A stretch of DNA of 64,000 bases from Zavarzinella formosa DSM 19928. Lineage in GTDB: Bacteria; Planctomycetota; Planctomycetia; Gemmatales; Gemmataceae. The stretch lies in the NCBI RefSeq assembly GCF_000255705.1, contig NZ_JH636441.1, forward strand, positions 587,124 through 651,123, given 5' to 3'. The stretch's first letter is position 1; every line of letters begins with the position of its first letter. The notes beneath the pieces are model-generated. The model made no database searches and was not told the origin of the DNA. It saw only the letters and a list, made by a program, of their open reading frames with translations. Both the position numbers and the translations under genes were made by a program. This document shows positions 46,496 to 55,764 of the stretch, one piece after another.

Positions 46496-47161
46496 ATGCT
46501 TGATCGCCTCCTCGAACCCGAATACATGGACACCGCCGAGGATGCGGTGTCTTACGACACGATGGATCATTCCGGCGTAAACCGGGTGTTCATCGCCGAC
46601 TTTTTGAGTGTGTGGAATGGCCGTTCGCCCATTGTGGATGTCGGCACGGGGACTGCCCAGATTCCGGTGGAATTCTGCCGGCAATCGGCGACTGGCGAGA
46701 TCGTCGCTTTGGATGCAGCCGAGGAAATGCTGACGCTGGCGAGACGAAATATCGAGGCAGCCGGTTTCTCCTCCCGCGTTACTTGTCAGCAGGCCGACGC
46801 CAAGCACATTCCGTTTGCGGATGGCTCTGTGGCGGCTGTGATGTCAAACAGCATCATTCATCACATTCCAGAACCGCGAACCGTGTTCCGCGAGATGAAA
46901 CGAATGGCCGCTGCGGGGGCGACCATTTTCGTGCGTGATTTGCTGCGCCCGGAAGACACCGAGGAACTCAACGGCCTCGTGAACACCTATTGCGGCAACG
47001 AGAACCCGCACCAACAGCGGATGTTTGCCGAATCGCTGCACGCCGCCCTCACGTTGGAGGAGGTGAGGGAGATTGTCGAAGAACTCGGCTTCGATCCCGA
47101 GGACGTGAAACAAACCACCGATCGCCATTGGACGTGGAGCGTGGCGGGTGATCGTTCGTGA
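46496..47161 (+). CDS. Class I SAM-dependent methyltransferase
   Basis: A 221-residue protein with a Rossmann methyltransferase fold: motif I VDVGTGTAQIPVE near 45, acidic motif VALDAAEEML near 72, CQQADAKHIPFAD near 102 and SNSIIHHIPEP near 120. It resembles UbiE-type enzymes acting on small molecules, but the substrate is unknown. It begins 13 bases after the Rpn-like gene and overlaps the permease gene by four bases (GTGA), so it is co-translated with it. Confidence 0.88.
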   Translation: MLDRLLEPEYMDTAEDAVSYDTMDHSGVNRVFIADFLSVWNGRSPIVDVGTGTAQIPVEFCRQSATGEIVALDAAEEMLTLARRNIEAAGFSSRVTCQQADAKHIPFADGSVAAVMSNSIIHHIPEPRTVFREMKRMAAAGATIFVRDLLRPEDTEELNGLVNTYCGNENPHQQRMFAESLHAALTLEEVREIVEELGFDPEDVKQTTDRHWTWSVAGDRS

Positions 47162-47913
47162 ACATCTTCGCCAATTTCTTTGCCCGCGTCGGCGAGTTCA
47201 CCCGGTTCGCCGGCGAGGCATTCATCGCCGCCCTTGAAAGCGTCCGGCAACCGGGGGCGGTGCTTCAACAACTTTATGCGGTGTTTATCGGAGCATTGCC
47301 GCTTGGTGTGGTTACCGGCGTGGCCCTCGGGGCGGTGGTGTGGATGCACACCTATTCCGTGCTGGCCCGTACCGGCACGGTCGATTACCTCCCCACGGCC
47401 CTCGCGGCGGCGGTGCTGTTGGAACTCGCCCCCATCGGAGCCGGGTTGATTGTCGCCGCCCGCACCGGGGCGAGCCTCGGGGCCGAACTCGGGGCGATGA
47501 AACTCGGCGAACAACTGGATGCGCTGGAACTCTTCGGCGAATCACCCACGAAAGTGCTGGTCGGCCCCCGTGTGCTGGCCTGCATGTTGAGCCTGCCGCT
47601 GTTGCATGTCTTCATCGCGGCATTGGCTCTCCTGAGCGGGTTCCTTGCCGAGAGCGTGGTCGGGCACACGAACTGGCTTCACTATCAGGAAGCATGCCGT
47701 CGGGAGTTGTACCCGCGAGAAGTGATTCCCGCCGGGTTCAAGACGGTGGTGTTTGGTTTCCTCATCGGCGTGGCTGGTTGCGAAGCCGGCCTGCGGGCGA
47801 CCGGCGGCACCGAGGGCATCGGCCGCGCGGCCACCAGTGGTGTCGTGCTGGCTTGTCTGCTGGCCTTGGCATCTGATGTGTTGCTGGTCGGCCTCATCCG
47901 GGCGGCGGGGTGA
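47158..47913 (+). CDS. MlaE-family ABC permease, orphan
   Basis: A 251-residue MlaE/YrbE permease with five or six helices. It carries FIGALPLGVVTGVALGAVVW, ELAPIGAGLIVAARTGASLGAELGAMKLGEQLDAL and the conserved GCEAGLRATGGTEGIGRAAT at the C-terminus. MlaE with MlaF (ATPase) and MlaD (MCE) moves phospholipids between membranes. No MlaF or MlaD gene is adjacent, so the partners must be elsewhere. The start is GTG 47158 inside the methyltransferase stop. Confidence 0.88.
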   Translation: MNIFANFFARVGEFTRFAGEAFIAALESVRQPGAVLQQLYAVFIGALPLGVVTGVALGAVVWMHTYSVLARTGTVDYLPTALAAAVLLELAPIGAGLIVAARTGASLGAELGAMKLGEQLDALELFGESPTKVLVGPRVLACMLSLPLLHVFIAALALLSGFLAESVVGHTNWLHYQEACRRELYPREVIPAGFKTVVFGFLIGVAGCEAGLRATGGTEGIGRAATSGVVLACLLALASDVLLVGLIRAAG

Positions 47914-47918
47914 TCCCG

Positions 47919-48836
47919 TCACACCGGCGATCCTCGCAGCGAATCAATAAAAGCCTTTGCCTCCGGGCTTGGCTCATCGCCGCGACGCAGCAGGACGCCG
48001 GAATGAATTGGCGGGATCTGGTCGCCCAGGCTTTTCACTCCGACTTTCCGGCCGCGTGTCACCGACCTGTCCGGCATCAGCGGCACCACCGAGACGCCCA
48101 AGCCGGCTTCGACCATCCGAACCACAATTTCCGTCGTCGTCATTTCCATCGCCACCAGTGGCGACAGTCCTTGGGCATGGAACGCATCCATGACATGCTG
48201 CCGGCCGGTTGAGCCTCGCTCGAAGACGATCAGCGGCGTTTGAGCCAGGTCCGACAATTTGATCCGAGGCTTGCGTAACAACGGATGTCGTGGCGGAGCA
48301 ATCAGGCTCCAATCGAGTGAAAACAGGTGAATATAGTCGAGGTCGGCGCCGGAATCGTAGGGAGCGGCCACGCCCAAATCAACATCGGGATCGCGGAGAA
48401 GCGTCGCCTCCACTTCTGATTCCGTTCGCGTGGAAAGCCGCACCCGAACCCCCGGATTGGACGCATGGAAACGGCGAACGGCCTTGATGAGCACATAGAG
48501 GATCAGATATTCCGTCGCGGCCAGATGGACTTCCCGCGAACCGGCGGAACCGAACAACTCCCCCATTTGGCGGGCACGATCAAGGAAGGCCCGCGCGTGT
48601 GGCAGGAACGCCTCGCCTTGCGGAGTGAGCGGCGACCGCAGCCGCCGGCCCCGGCTCTTGTGGTATAACTCCACGCCAAGCTGCCTTTCCAGCACAAGCA
48701 ACCGATTCCTCAATCCCTGTTCGGTGACGTGCGATTCTCTCGCGGCCTCACGCAGGCTGCCGTGGCGGGCCAGTTCAACGAATGCCGAGACTTGTTCGGT
48801 TGAAACGGCGGGAACTGACTGCGACATGGCTGACAT
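47919..48836 (-). CDS. LysR-family transcriptional regulator
   Basis: A 305-residue LysR-type regulator. The N-terminal helix-turn-helix (about 10-70) has FVELARHGSLREAARESHVTEQGLRNRLLVLERQLG, followed by a two-lobed effector-binding domain with GVRVRLSTRTESEVEATLL and MVEAGLGVSVVPLMP. The downstream target is not obvious: it is convergent with the permease gene. The start shown is ATG 48836; ATG 48827 is also possible, and neither has a strong ribosome site. Upstream are two direct repeats (48860-48894) that may be its operator. Confidence 0.9.
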   Translation of the reverse strand: MSAMSQSVPAVSTEQVSAFVELARHGSLREAARESHVTEQGLRNRLLVLERQLGVELYHKSRGRRLRSPLTPQGEAFLPHARAFLDRARQMGELFGSAGSREVHLAATEYLILYVLIKAVRRFHASNPGVRVRLSTRTESEVEATLLRDPDVDLGVAAPYDSGADLDYIHLFSLDWSLIAPPRHPLLRKPRIKLSDLAQTPLIVFERGSTGRQHVMDAFHAQGLSPLVAMEMTTTEIVVRMVEAGLGVSVVPLMPDRSVTRGRKVGVKSLGDQIPPIHSGVLLRRGDEPSPEAKAFIDSLRGSPV

Positions 48837-48859
48837 CCGAAGGGAAAACGGGCCGTTTT

Positions 48860-48894
48860 ATTAAACAACATTCTCCTTGATGAATTAAACAACA
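48860..48894. promoter_or_regulatory. Direct repeats ATTAAACAACA upstream of LysR gene
   Basis: ATTAAACAACA occurs exactly twice, at 48860-48870 and 48884-48894, 24 bp apart, in an AT-rich stretch between the LysR gene and the divergent secreted-protein gene. Such placement suits a regulator-binding site controlling one or both genes, but no binding is shown. Confidence 0.5.
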
Positions 48895-48983
48895 AACAAT
48901 TTTTCCACTGTTAGATGGCAGATGTACCATGCAGACAGCATCGTGAGCAAGTTCCGATGTGTCTCTCTGGGGAGGATTGGACG

Positions 48984-50126
48984 ATGAATACTTTTCGAGC
49001 CGGCCGGATTGTGTCGGCCGCAATGAAACACAGCCTCTTGGTCATGCTGGCCTTGTGGGCGGGCGACGTTGGCGCCAAGGAACCCGAGAAGTTTGTGGTG
49101 CATGAATGGGGCACCTTCAGCACCTTCTCCGGCTCTGACGGGAAAAATCTGAAGTTCCACCCGAATGACAGCGATTTGCCGGAGTTTGTGCATGGCCGGC
49201 ACCGCAATGTCAAAGGGGGCGTGGCTGATGTCTTGGTCAGCCTTGAGACGCCGGTGATGTACTTCTACAGCGACCGCGACCGGACGGTATCCGTGCAGGT
49301 TGACTTTCCGAAGGGCGTGATGACGGACTGGTATCCGCAGGCAAGCCGGCCACCGACGCATGACCTGCGTTGGGACAATATCAAATTGCTGACAAAGTGC
49401 GGCCGACAGTTGCCGGGCGAGAGTGAAAAGGGCCGTTATTTCGCGGCTCGCGAGACGGACTCGTTGTTCGTCGAAATCGCTGAAAATGACCGGCGGGAGT
49501 CTGAGAAATTCCTCTTCTATCGTGGCGTGGGAGATTTCGGAATGCCACTCAAAGTTCGCGCCCAAGGGAGTGGCGTCTTCAACGTAAAGAACACCGGCAA
49601 GGACATGGTTCCGGCTTTCATTCTGCTGCGATCACAGGACGGCAAAATTGCTTTTCAGAAGTTCGGACGCTTGGAAGCCGGGGCCGAGTTGAAGGTCGAG
49701 GAACCTTCGGCGGCATCGACCACCGATAAGCTCGCCGTGACAGTCATTGCCTTGTTGATCGAGCAGGGCCTGTATGAAAAGGAAGCCCGAGCGATGGTGA
49801 AGACTTGGAGGAGCGACTGGTTCAGTGAAGAGGGCACTCGCGTCCTTTATCTGGTTTCAGAACCGGTGACGGCCGATTTCCTGCCGGTGAAAATTGAGCC
49901 GAAGCCCGATCAAATTGTGCGGGTGATGGTTGGCCGGCACGACGTGCTTTCCCCCGAACGCGAACGGGATATTGACTCACTGGTGAAACGGGTGAACGGC
50001 GAATCGAACCAAGACGCCAAACTGGCCGATCAGGCGCTGAACAAACTGGGCCGTTATCGCTGGGCCGCTCAGTATGCCGCCGAAGCAAGGATCAAGGCGA
50101 ATGCCGGGGTGCGGACGGATCGCTAA
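48984..50126 (+). CDS. Secreted protein of unknown function
   Basis: A 380-residue protein with an N-terminal signal peptide (SLLVMLALWAGDVGAKE) and the opening HEWGTFSTFSGSDG that I have seen at the head of conserved planctomycete and proteobacterial proteins without known function. The rest is mixed strand/helix with no membrane segment and no Cys-based motif beyond one Cys. ATG 48984 follows GGGGAGGATTGG, a strong ribosome site. An upstream in-frame ATG would add 23 residues and lacks such a site. It is divergent from the LysR gene. Confidence 0.75.
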   Translation: MNTFRAGRIVSAAMKHSLLVMLALWAGDVGAKEPEKFVVHEWGTFSTFSGSDGKNLKFHPNDSDLPEFVHGRHRNVKGGVADVLVSLETPVMYFYSDRDRTVSVQVDFPKGVMTDWYPQASRPPTHDLRWDNIKLLTKCGRQLPGESEKGRYFAARETDSLFVEIAENDRRESEKFLFYRGVGDFGMPLKVRAQGSGVFNVKNTGKDMVPAFILLRSQDGKIAFQKFGRLEAGAELKVEEPSAASTTDKLAVTVIALLIEQGLYEKEARAMVKTWRSDWFSEEGTRVLYLVSEPVTADFLPVKIEPKPDQIVRVMVGRHDVLSPERERDIDSLVKRVNGESNQDAKLADQALNKLGRYRWAAQYAAEARIKANAGVRTDR

Positions 50127-50162
50127 CCATCATGTTTGCGATTTCGAGTTCTGCCCATGCGA

Positions 50163-50202
50163 AAACGCCCGCCACACAAATCTGAATTGGTGGCGGGTGT
50201 TT
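50163..50202. terminator. Bidirectional terminator
   Basis: AAACGCCCGCCAC (50163-50175) pairs with GTGGCGGGTGTTT (50190-50202) with one mismatch around a 14-base loop, with A-rich and T-rich ends. It lies between convergent genes and can end both. Confidence 0.75.
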
Positions 50203-50212
50203 GCTTTGCCAG

Positions 50213-50914
50213 TTACTCGCCCAAGCTCTTCAAGATGGTCATGGCGACGAGACGGTTGCCGGCGTCGTTGAGGTGGACGCGGTCGGTGGTGAGGATGCCC
50301 GATTCTTTTTTGTCTTTGTTGCCTTCCTTCAGGTGATCGACGAAGGCATTGCGAAGATCGCACAGATTCAGGTTCAGTTCCTTGGCGACCTTGCGGCTGA
50401 TGTTGGCGTATTCGTCCAGCTTCGCGTCCAGTTTGTTGGCGCCGCCCGGCAGTTCGCCGATGACCGTCGGGGTGCAAAGGATGACTTGGGCGCCCGCCTT
50501 GGTGCATTTGCCGATCACTTCCTTGAGACCGGATTCAAAAACCTCCGGGGTGGTGCCGTTCTTGGGGTTGCTCTCGCCGTGCCAGACATCGTTGATGCCG
50601 ATGTAGATCACCACGATGGTCGGCTTCTTGGCGATCACATCTTTGTCGACTCGTCTTTGGAGATCGGGCACTTTGTTGCCGCTGATGCCCGCGCCGACAC
50701 ATTCAATGCCCAAGTCTTTTTTCTTCTCGGCCAACTGATTGCGGATGACTTGGATGTAACCCTTGCCGCCGTTGCCGCCTTGGGTGATGGAATCTCCGAG
50801 GAAAACAATGCGGTCTTCTTTCTTCAGCGTGACCGGGGAGGGGTCCGCAAACAAAGAGGGGGTGATGATGGTCATGGTGAGAGCCGCCAAAACCAAACTG
50901 GCCGAACGGGGCAT
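50213..50914 (-). CDS. Secreted SGNH/GDSL hydrolase
   Basis: A 233-residue protein with a signal peptide (ASLVLAALTMTIITPSLFADP) and an SGNH esterase/lipase fold. The catalytic Ser lies in FLGDSITQGG, the Gly of block II in GAGISGNKVPD, the Asn in IGINDVWHG, and the Asp-x-x-His dyad in TTDRVHLNDAGN. These enzymes remove acyl/acetyl groups from carbohydrates or lipids. The substrate is unknown. ATG 50914 follows GGAGATG; an upstream in-frame ATG would bury the signal peptide. Confidence 0.9.
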   Translation of the reverse strand: MPRSASLVLAALTMTIITPSLFADPSPVTLKKEDRIVFLGDSITQGGNGGKGYIQVIRNQLAEKKKDLGIECVGAGISGNKVPDLQRRVDKDVIAKKPTIVVIYIGINDVWHGESNPKNGTTPEVFESGLKEVIGKCTKAGAQVILCTPTVIGELPGGANKLDAKLDEYANISRKVAKELNLNLCDLRNAFVDHLKEGNKDKKESGILTTDRVHLNDAGNRLVAMTILKSLGE

Positions 50915-51029
50915 GAGACATCTCCAAAAAAGTAAAAGCGGGCGAGGAGATAGCATGCCATATCTTGGGGCGCATGACCAGAATTCATTTTGCCGAGGAC
51001 GTGAAAAATGCACCGGAAAACGTGGCTGG

Positions 51030-52019
51030 TTATTTTTTCTCCGTCTCTGGCACGTCTTGGATGATCTGGGCGAGCAGGGTGTCGGCGGCGATGTTTTCGG
51101 CCTGGGCCTCGAAGTTGAGCAGCACCCGATGGCGCATGGCCGGGAGATAGGCTTTGCGGATGTCCTCGAAACTCACGTTGTAGCGCCCGGCCAGCAAGGC
51201 CTGCACTTTGGCGGCGAGGATCAGGGCTTGGGCGCCGCGAGGGCTGGCGCCCACTCGGAAATAGCGGTTCGTCACGGCCGGGGCGAATTCACCCTGCGGG
51301 TGTGTGGCGAGCAACAGCCGGATGGCGTAATCCTGAATCGGCGGGGCGACGAGAATTTCCCGCACCAACGCCTGCCACTTCATGATTTCCGGGCCTTCCA
51401 TGACCTTGGCGGGGGCGGCCCAATCGTTCTTGGTTGTGCGGTCGAGAATGCGGTTCAAGTCGTCCCGTGTCACAAAGGGGACGATCAGCTTGAAGAAGAA
51501 ACGGTCCAGTTGCGCTTCCGGCAGCGGGTATGTTCCTTCTTGCTCGATGGGGTTCTGCGTGGCCAGCACGAAGAACGGTTCTTCGAGGATATGCTGTGTT
51601 CCGGCGATGGTCACCCGGTGTTCTTGCATCGCCTCCAACAGGGCCGATTGCGTCTTCGGGGTGGCCCGGTTGATTTCGTCCGCGAGGAGGATTTGGGCGA
51701 AGATCGGCCCGGCTTGGAAACTGAACGCCCGGCGGCCTTCGTGTTCGGTGATGATGTTCGTGCCGAGGATGTCCGAGGGCATCAGGTCGGGGGTGAACTG
51801 CACGCGGGAAAACTTCAGATCAAGCACCGAGGCCAGCGTGCGGACGAGCAGCGTCTTCCCCAAACCGGGGACGCCTTCCAACAACACATGGCCGCCGCAG
51901 AATAGGCAGGTGAGGACGCCGCGAACCACGTCCGGCTGGCCGACGATCACTTTGCCGATCTCGGTTTCCACTTGCTTGAAGCGTTCGCGGAATTGCTGTG
52001 ATTGTTCGATCATCGACAT
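51030..52019 (-). CDS. MoxR-family AAA+ ATPase
   Basis: A 329-residue MoxR ATPase. Walker A is GVPGLGKTLLVRT near residue 45, Walker B lies in LLADEINRATPKTQSALLEAMQE, and the sensor region contains FVLATQNPIEQEGTYPLPEAQLDRFF. MoxR proteins work as chaperones with VWA-domain partners, and the VWA protein gene lies nine bases upstream in the same direction, so they likely form a MoxR-VWA system. Confidence 0.95.
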   Translation of the reverse strand: MSMIEQSQQFRERFKQVETEIGKVIVGQPDVVRGVLTCLFCGGHVLLEGVPGLGKTLLVRTLASVLDLKFSRVQFTPDLMPSDILGTNIITEHEGRRAFSFQAGPIFAQILLADEINRATPKTQSALLEAMQEHRVTIAGTQHILEEPFFVLATQNPIEQEGTYPLPEAQLDRFFFKLIVPFVTRDDLNRILDRTTKNDWAAPAKVMEGPEIMKWQALVREILVAPPIQDYAIRLLLATHPQGEFAPAVTNRYFRVGASPRGAQALILAAKVQALLAGRYNVSFEDIRKAYLPAMRHRVLLNFEAQAENIAADTLLAQIIQDVPETEKK

Positions 52020-52028
52020 GGGTGGTTC

Positions 52029-55000
52029 CTATTCCGATTCCGGGTCGCGGTCCGTGGGGGCGCGTTTCTTGGCCGCCCGCAGTTTGCTGAAATAATCCGT
52101 GCCTCCCTCGTCGGGCTTCGTCTCCGGCTTCTTCGGCGGCGGGGGAGGAGGCGTGAACGCCGGCTGCGGGGGCTTGGTTTCCATCTCGTCGGCCCCGCCG
52201 GTCGGGGCGGCGGTCGTTGTTGATTCCGGCTCGAATTTGCGGCTGGCCTTTTCGTTTTCAAGTTGCTCAGCCGTCGCGGTCTTTTTGTTTCGCAGGCGGG
52301 AGATGAATTCGTCTTCCGGCCCGGTTTTCGCCTTCGTCATTGCTCGTTTGCGTAACTTCGCCCACCAACGGTTGGCCAGTTCGGTCACCTCATGGCGTTC
52401 CACGGTGATTCGGCGATTGGCCACGTCGATGATCAACAACAGGCAGGCGGCGAACACCAGCCAGTACCAAAGCGGCAACAAGGCCCGGATGATTTCCGGG
52501 GCGGGGCGGTAAATATCGCCGCTGGCGGCCAGATCCTTCAGTGTCTTGGCGTCCTCCGCATGGACGGTCCCGCCGGTGAGCCGGGCGAGTGTCTTCAACA
52601 GCGTGGCGTTGGTTTCCAGATCGGCAAACTCGGGGGAATAACTGATGGTCACGCCGGATCGGCGGCTGTCCACCACCCGCTCGACTTCCTGCTCGATCTC
52701 CACCGGTTGGCCGTTGTCCACGTAGGCTAGTTTGCCGTCCGGCAGTTTCTTCACGGGGGTGCCGTCGGTGAGTTGTAACTGGCCGTTCTTCTCCACGGTG
52801 GTCATCGGCAAGCCGTTTCTGAAACGGCCCTTGTAGGCTTGGGTGCGTTGCCGGGCCTGGGCGTTGACGATGTACGATCCCGCCTGGTCGGCCTTGAACT
52901 CGGCTTCGTAATAACCCCCCGCCCGTTGCTCGAATTTCAGTTCCACCGGCGGAACGCCTTCGCCACCGCCAATCGGGGCCGAGACTTTGCCGGTTAGCTT
53001 CAAATCGGTGATGGGCTTGTTGTTCTCGTCGCGGGCCTCGACGACCACTCGCACTTTCCCCTCGCGGTATTCCGTGGTCAGCACCATGCGGTCGGTTTCC
53101 AGCCCCCGCATCGCCCAGCCGACGACTTGTTCCCAGAACTTCAGGTAAATCTCGCTGCCCGCCCAGTCACGGTCCCAGCCGAGCTTGGGATTGCCGGGCG
53201 TGGTGCGGGCGTCCGAGGTGAACGCGGCCGACCGGCCGAGGCCGTACTGCCAGGTGGCGAGGATCGGGAATCGTTGGTCGAAGGTCTTCGGCCCCTCCAC
53301 CAGCATTTCCGCAAGCGGAGAATTCTTGAGCGTTGTGCGGATGAACCCGTACAGGTCCGGCAAGTTGGGATCGAGTTTGTCGGTCGGCCCGCTGTGGCTA
53401 ACGAGCTTCGGATTGAACTTCTTCTCGAAGAGATACGATTGCGACACCCGGCGACTTTCCCGCATGTAAATCTCGGGGAGTTGTTCGGGATTCTTCACGT
53501 TGTAATACTTCCCGCCGGGGGCCGCTCCGTCCGCGATTTCTCCCATGACCACGTCTTGGGCCGGGCTGTGTGTCGCCACGCCAACCGTCGAACAGGTGAT
53601 CTTGTTTTCCTTCATCTTGGCGAGGGCCGCGCGGCCCGGCACGCCGAGCGGGGGGTCGCCGTCGCTGATGAGGATGCAATGTTTCACTGCCAATCCATGC
53701 TGCGGATCGGCAAGGGTGTCGGCGGCGGCCTTCAAAAACGGGTCAAAGTCCGGCATGTCACCGGGGACCATCCGGTCAATCATCCCTTTCAATCGGGCCT
53801 TGTCCTCGCCGACTTCCTGAAAGGGAACGTGCCACTTGGTGCTGCCGTCGTAATAGAGCACGCCCAGCATGTCCACGGCGTTGAGCCGGTCGATGGCCAG
53901 CTTGGCGATTTCCTTTTGCCACTTGTTGCCGTCTGCCAGCTCAGAGGCGTGCATGATCAGCACCAAGCCCCCCCGGCCGGCCGCTTTCAACGCCTTGATT
54001 TCACTGTCCACCGGCAACGCGGCTTCAATCGGGGTTTTGTGATAGCCCCCGGCGCCGTAACTCTCCGGGCCGCCGACGAACACCAAGCCGCAGCCTTGGT
54101 CGTAGGTGTTCGCCCGGATGGCCTCATGTTGGTCTTTGCTGAAACGGTCGGCCGGAATGTCTCCGATGATGAGGCAATCGTAATTGCTCAGGAACACCGT
54201 GAGTTCATCTCGGTTTTGCGGCAATCGGGCCACCGGCACAGGTAGCACTTGGAACTTGGCCCCGCGCAATTGGTCGATGAGGTGTTGATGCGGGAAAGAG
54301 CCGTTCTCCAAAACATCCGGTTCCAAGAACAACACCCGTCGCGATCCTCTGGCGATCACGTGGGCGAGGGCTTTGTTGTTCTGAATGCGGTCCCCGGCCA
54401 GTCCGGCGGTGTGATCGGTGTTGTCCGGATTGGCGGAGCCTTCCGGGATGAACACCGCCCGGTAGCTGTAGGACAATTCCTCTTCGCCCTTGCCCTCCGC
54501 TTTGTCACGGAAGACGAAACGATTTAATCCCGGAACCAATCGCACGGCATACGGCGACTCTTCTTTTTCGCCCCGGCCAACAAGAGCGATCGGCCGGTCT
54601 TTGCCGTCACGGTTTTGCAGGAGTTCCAGTTTGCCGAAGACCACCCGGCTCGGATGGGCGTTCCGCACGATCACGCTCACGGGCAATCGTGCGCCCCGCG
54701 TTGTCTGCTGCGGGGCTTCCACCGATTGGATCAATACTTCGTTTTGAAGCCGATACCCTTCAGCAAGCGGGATCACGTCGATCTGGATGCCGTTCTGCTT
54801 CGCAAGGGCAGCTTGATCCTCGGCGTTGCCGAGGTTCTCGTTTCCATCGGAAATCAGCACCACCCGCTTGCCGGTTCCCTCGGGGAAAGAAGCCATCGCC
54901 AGTTTCAATGCGGCGGCGATATCCGTGTAATTCGGGTCCATCGTCCCGGCAAAGGCATCGGTGACGATCATCCGGTCCACTAATGCGGGGGGCAGCACCA

Positions 55001-55760
55001 GTTTCGGCCGACGGGCGAACATGATCGCTCCGGACAAATCATTCCGGTGGCCGGGGCCGCGCTGCTGGGTGGCCGCGTTGATGAATTGTTGAATGCGAAG
55101 CCAGCGCCGGTCTCGTTCTCCCTCGCTGCCGATGGTTTCCAATTCCGGCGGCACGCTCAAGGAGCGGTCGATCACATAGATCACGCAGACGTTTTCGTTC
55201 GGCCGCCGCAACCGGGGTTCCGACAGGGTGACCACCAGCACGGCCACCAACAGGCTGCGGATGCTCAACGCCATCCACCGGCGAATCGGCCCCAATCCGG
55301 CGAGACTTTGAAAGCTCAGATAGACCAACAAGGGAATGAGGATTAACCCGGTGAGCCACCACGGTTGGACAAAGTCCACCGTGCCGAGCGTGCGAAAACC
55401 GGTGACGCCCCATGACTGAATTAATCGACCGGCGAACCCGCCGAGACCGAAGACCAATGCGCCGCCCAAGGTCCGCATCAACCGCCGCGACCATCCGCCG
55501 GTGATGAGCAGATTCACCAACTTCAGGGCCATTAGGCCGACGACGCCGAGACAAAACCAACCGGCGATCTCGGCCGGTTTCGTCTTTTCAATCGTCACGA
55601 ACGGCCAGGCAAAATAACCGGCCAGCGTCAACCCGGCTATGACCGGCCACGTCGGCGAGACTCGCCGCCCCAACCCAAGGCGGGCCAGCGCAACCACGAT
55701 CACCGCCGCGAGGGCGGTGACCAGCCAATGTTCGCCAAGGATCGCCAGAAGGTTGGTCAT
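52029..55760 (-). CDS. Giant membrane VWA/glutamine-amidotransferase-like protein
   Basis: A 1243-residue protein. The N-terminal 180 residues hold about five membrane helices. Two VWA-like domains follow: one around 185-385 (YVIDRSLSVPPELE) and one around 610-800 (ILISDGDPPLGVPGR). Between them lies a class I glutamine amidotransferase-like fold (about 480-605, YDCLIIGDIPAD ... GLVFVGGPESYGAGGY), lacking an obvious catalytic Cys. A C-terminal helix (about 1090-1115) and a charged Pro-rich tail end it. The layout matches the planctomycete proteins paired with MoxR ATPases. The MoxR gene follows nine bases later. Function is unknown. Confidence 0.85.
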   Translation of the reverse strand: MTNLLAILGEHWLVTALAAVIVVALARLGLGRRVSPTWPVIAGLTLAGYFAWPFVTIEKTKPAEIAGWFCLGVVGLMALKLVNLLITGGWSRRLMRTLGGALVFGLGGFAGRLIQSWGVTGFRTLGTVDFVQPWWLTGLILIPLLVYLSFQSLAGLGPIRRWMALSIRSLLVAVLVVTLSEPRLRRPNENVCVIYVIDRSLSVPPELETIGSEGERDRRWLRIQQFINAATQQRGPGHRNDLSGAIMFARRPKLVLPPALVDRMIVTDAFAGTMDPNYTDIAAALKLAMASFPEGTGKRVVLISDGNENLGNAEDQAALAKQNGIQIDVIPLAEGYRLQNEVLIQSVEAPQQTTRGARLPVSVIVRNAHPSRVVFGKLELLQNRDGKDRPIALVGRGEKEESPYAVRLVPGLNRFVFRDKAEGKGEEELSYSYRAVFIPEGSANPDNTDHTAGLAGDRIQNNKALAHVIARGSRRVLFLEPDVLENGSFPHQHLIDQLRGAKFQVLPVPVARLPQNRDELTVFLSNYDCLIIGDIPADRFSKDQHEAIRANTYDQGCGLVFVGGPESYGAGGYHKTPIEAALPVDSEIKALKAAGRGGLVLIMHASELADGNKWQKEIAKLAIDRLNAVDMLGVLYYDGSTKWHVPFQEVGEDKARLKGMIDRMVPGDMPDFDPFLKAAADTLADPQHGLAVKHCILISDGDPPLGVPGRAALAKMKENKITCSTVGVATHSPAQDVVMGEIADGAAPGGKYYNVKNPEQLPEIYMRESRRVSQSYLFEKKFNPKLVSHSGPTDKLDPNLPDLYGFIRTTLKNSPLAEMLVEGPKTFDQRFPILATWQYGLGRSAAFTSDARTTPGNPKLGWDRDWAGSEIYLKFWEQVVGWAMRGLETDRMVLTTEYREGKVRVVVEARDENNKPITDLKLTGKVSAPIGGGEGVPPVELKFEQRAGGYYEAEFKADQAGSYIVNAQARQRTQAYKGRFRNGLPMTTVEKNGQLQLTDGTPVKKLPDGKLAYVDNGQPVEIEQEVERVVDSRRSGVTISYSPEFADLETNATLLKTLARLTGGTVHAEDAKTLKDLAASGDIYRPAPEIIRALLPLWYWLVFAACLLLIIDVANRRITVERHEVTELANRWWAKLRKRAMTKAKTGPEDEFISRLRNKKTATAEQLENEKASRKFEPESTTTAAPTGGADEMETKPPQPAFTPPPPPPKKPETKPDEGGTDYFSKLRAAKKRAPTDRDPESE

Positions 55761-55764
55761 CGGT

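Noticed and set aside
48710..48895. A minus-strand frame with a good AAGGAG site starting just upstream of the LysR gene
   Set aside because: It runs out of frame through the LysR coding region and encodes nothing recognisable; LysR domain similarity decides the real frame.
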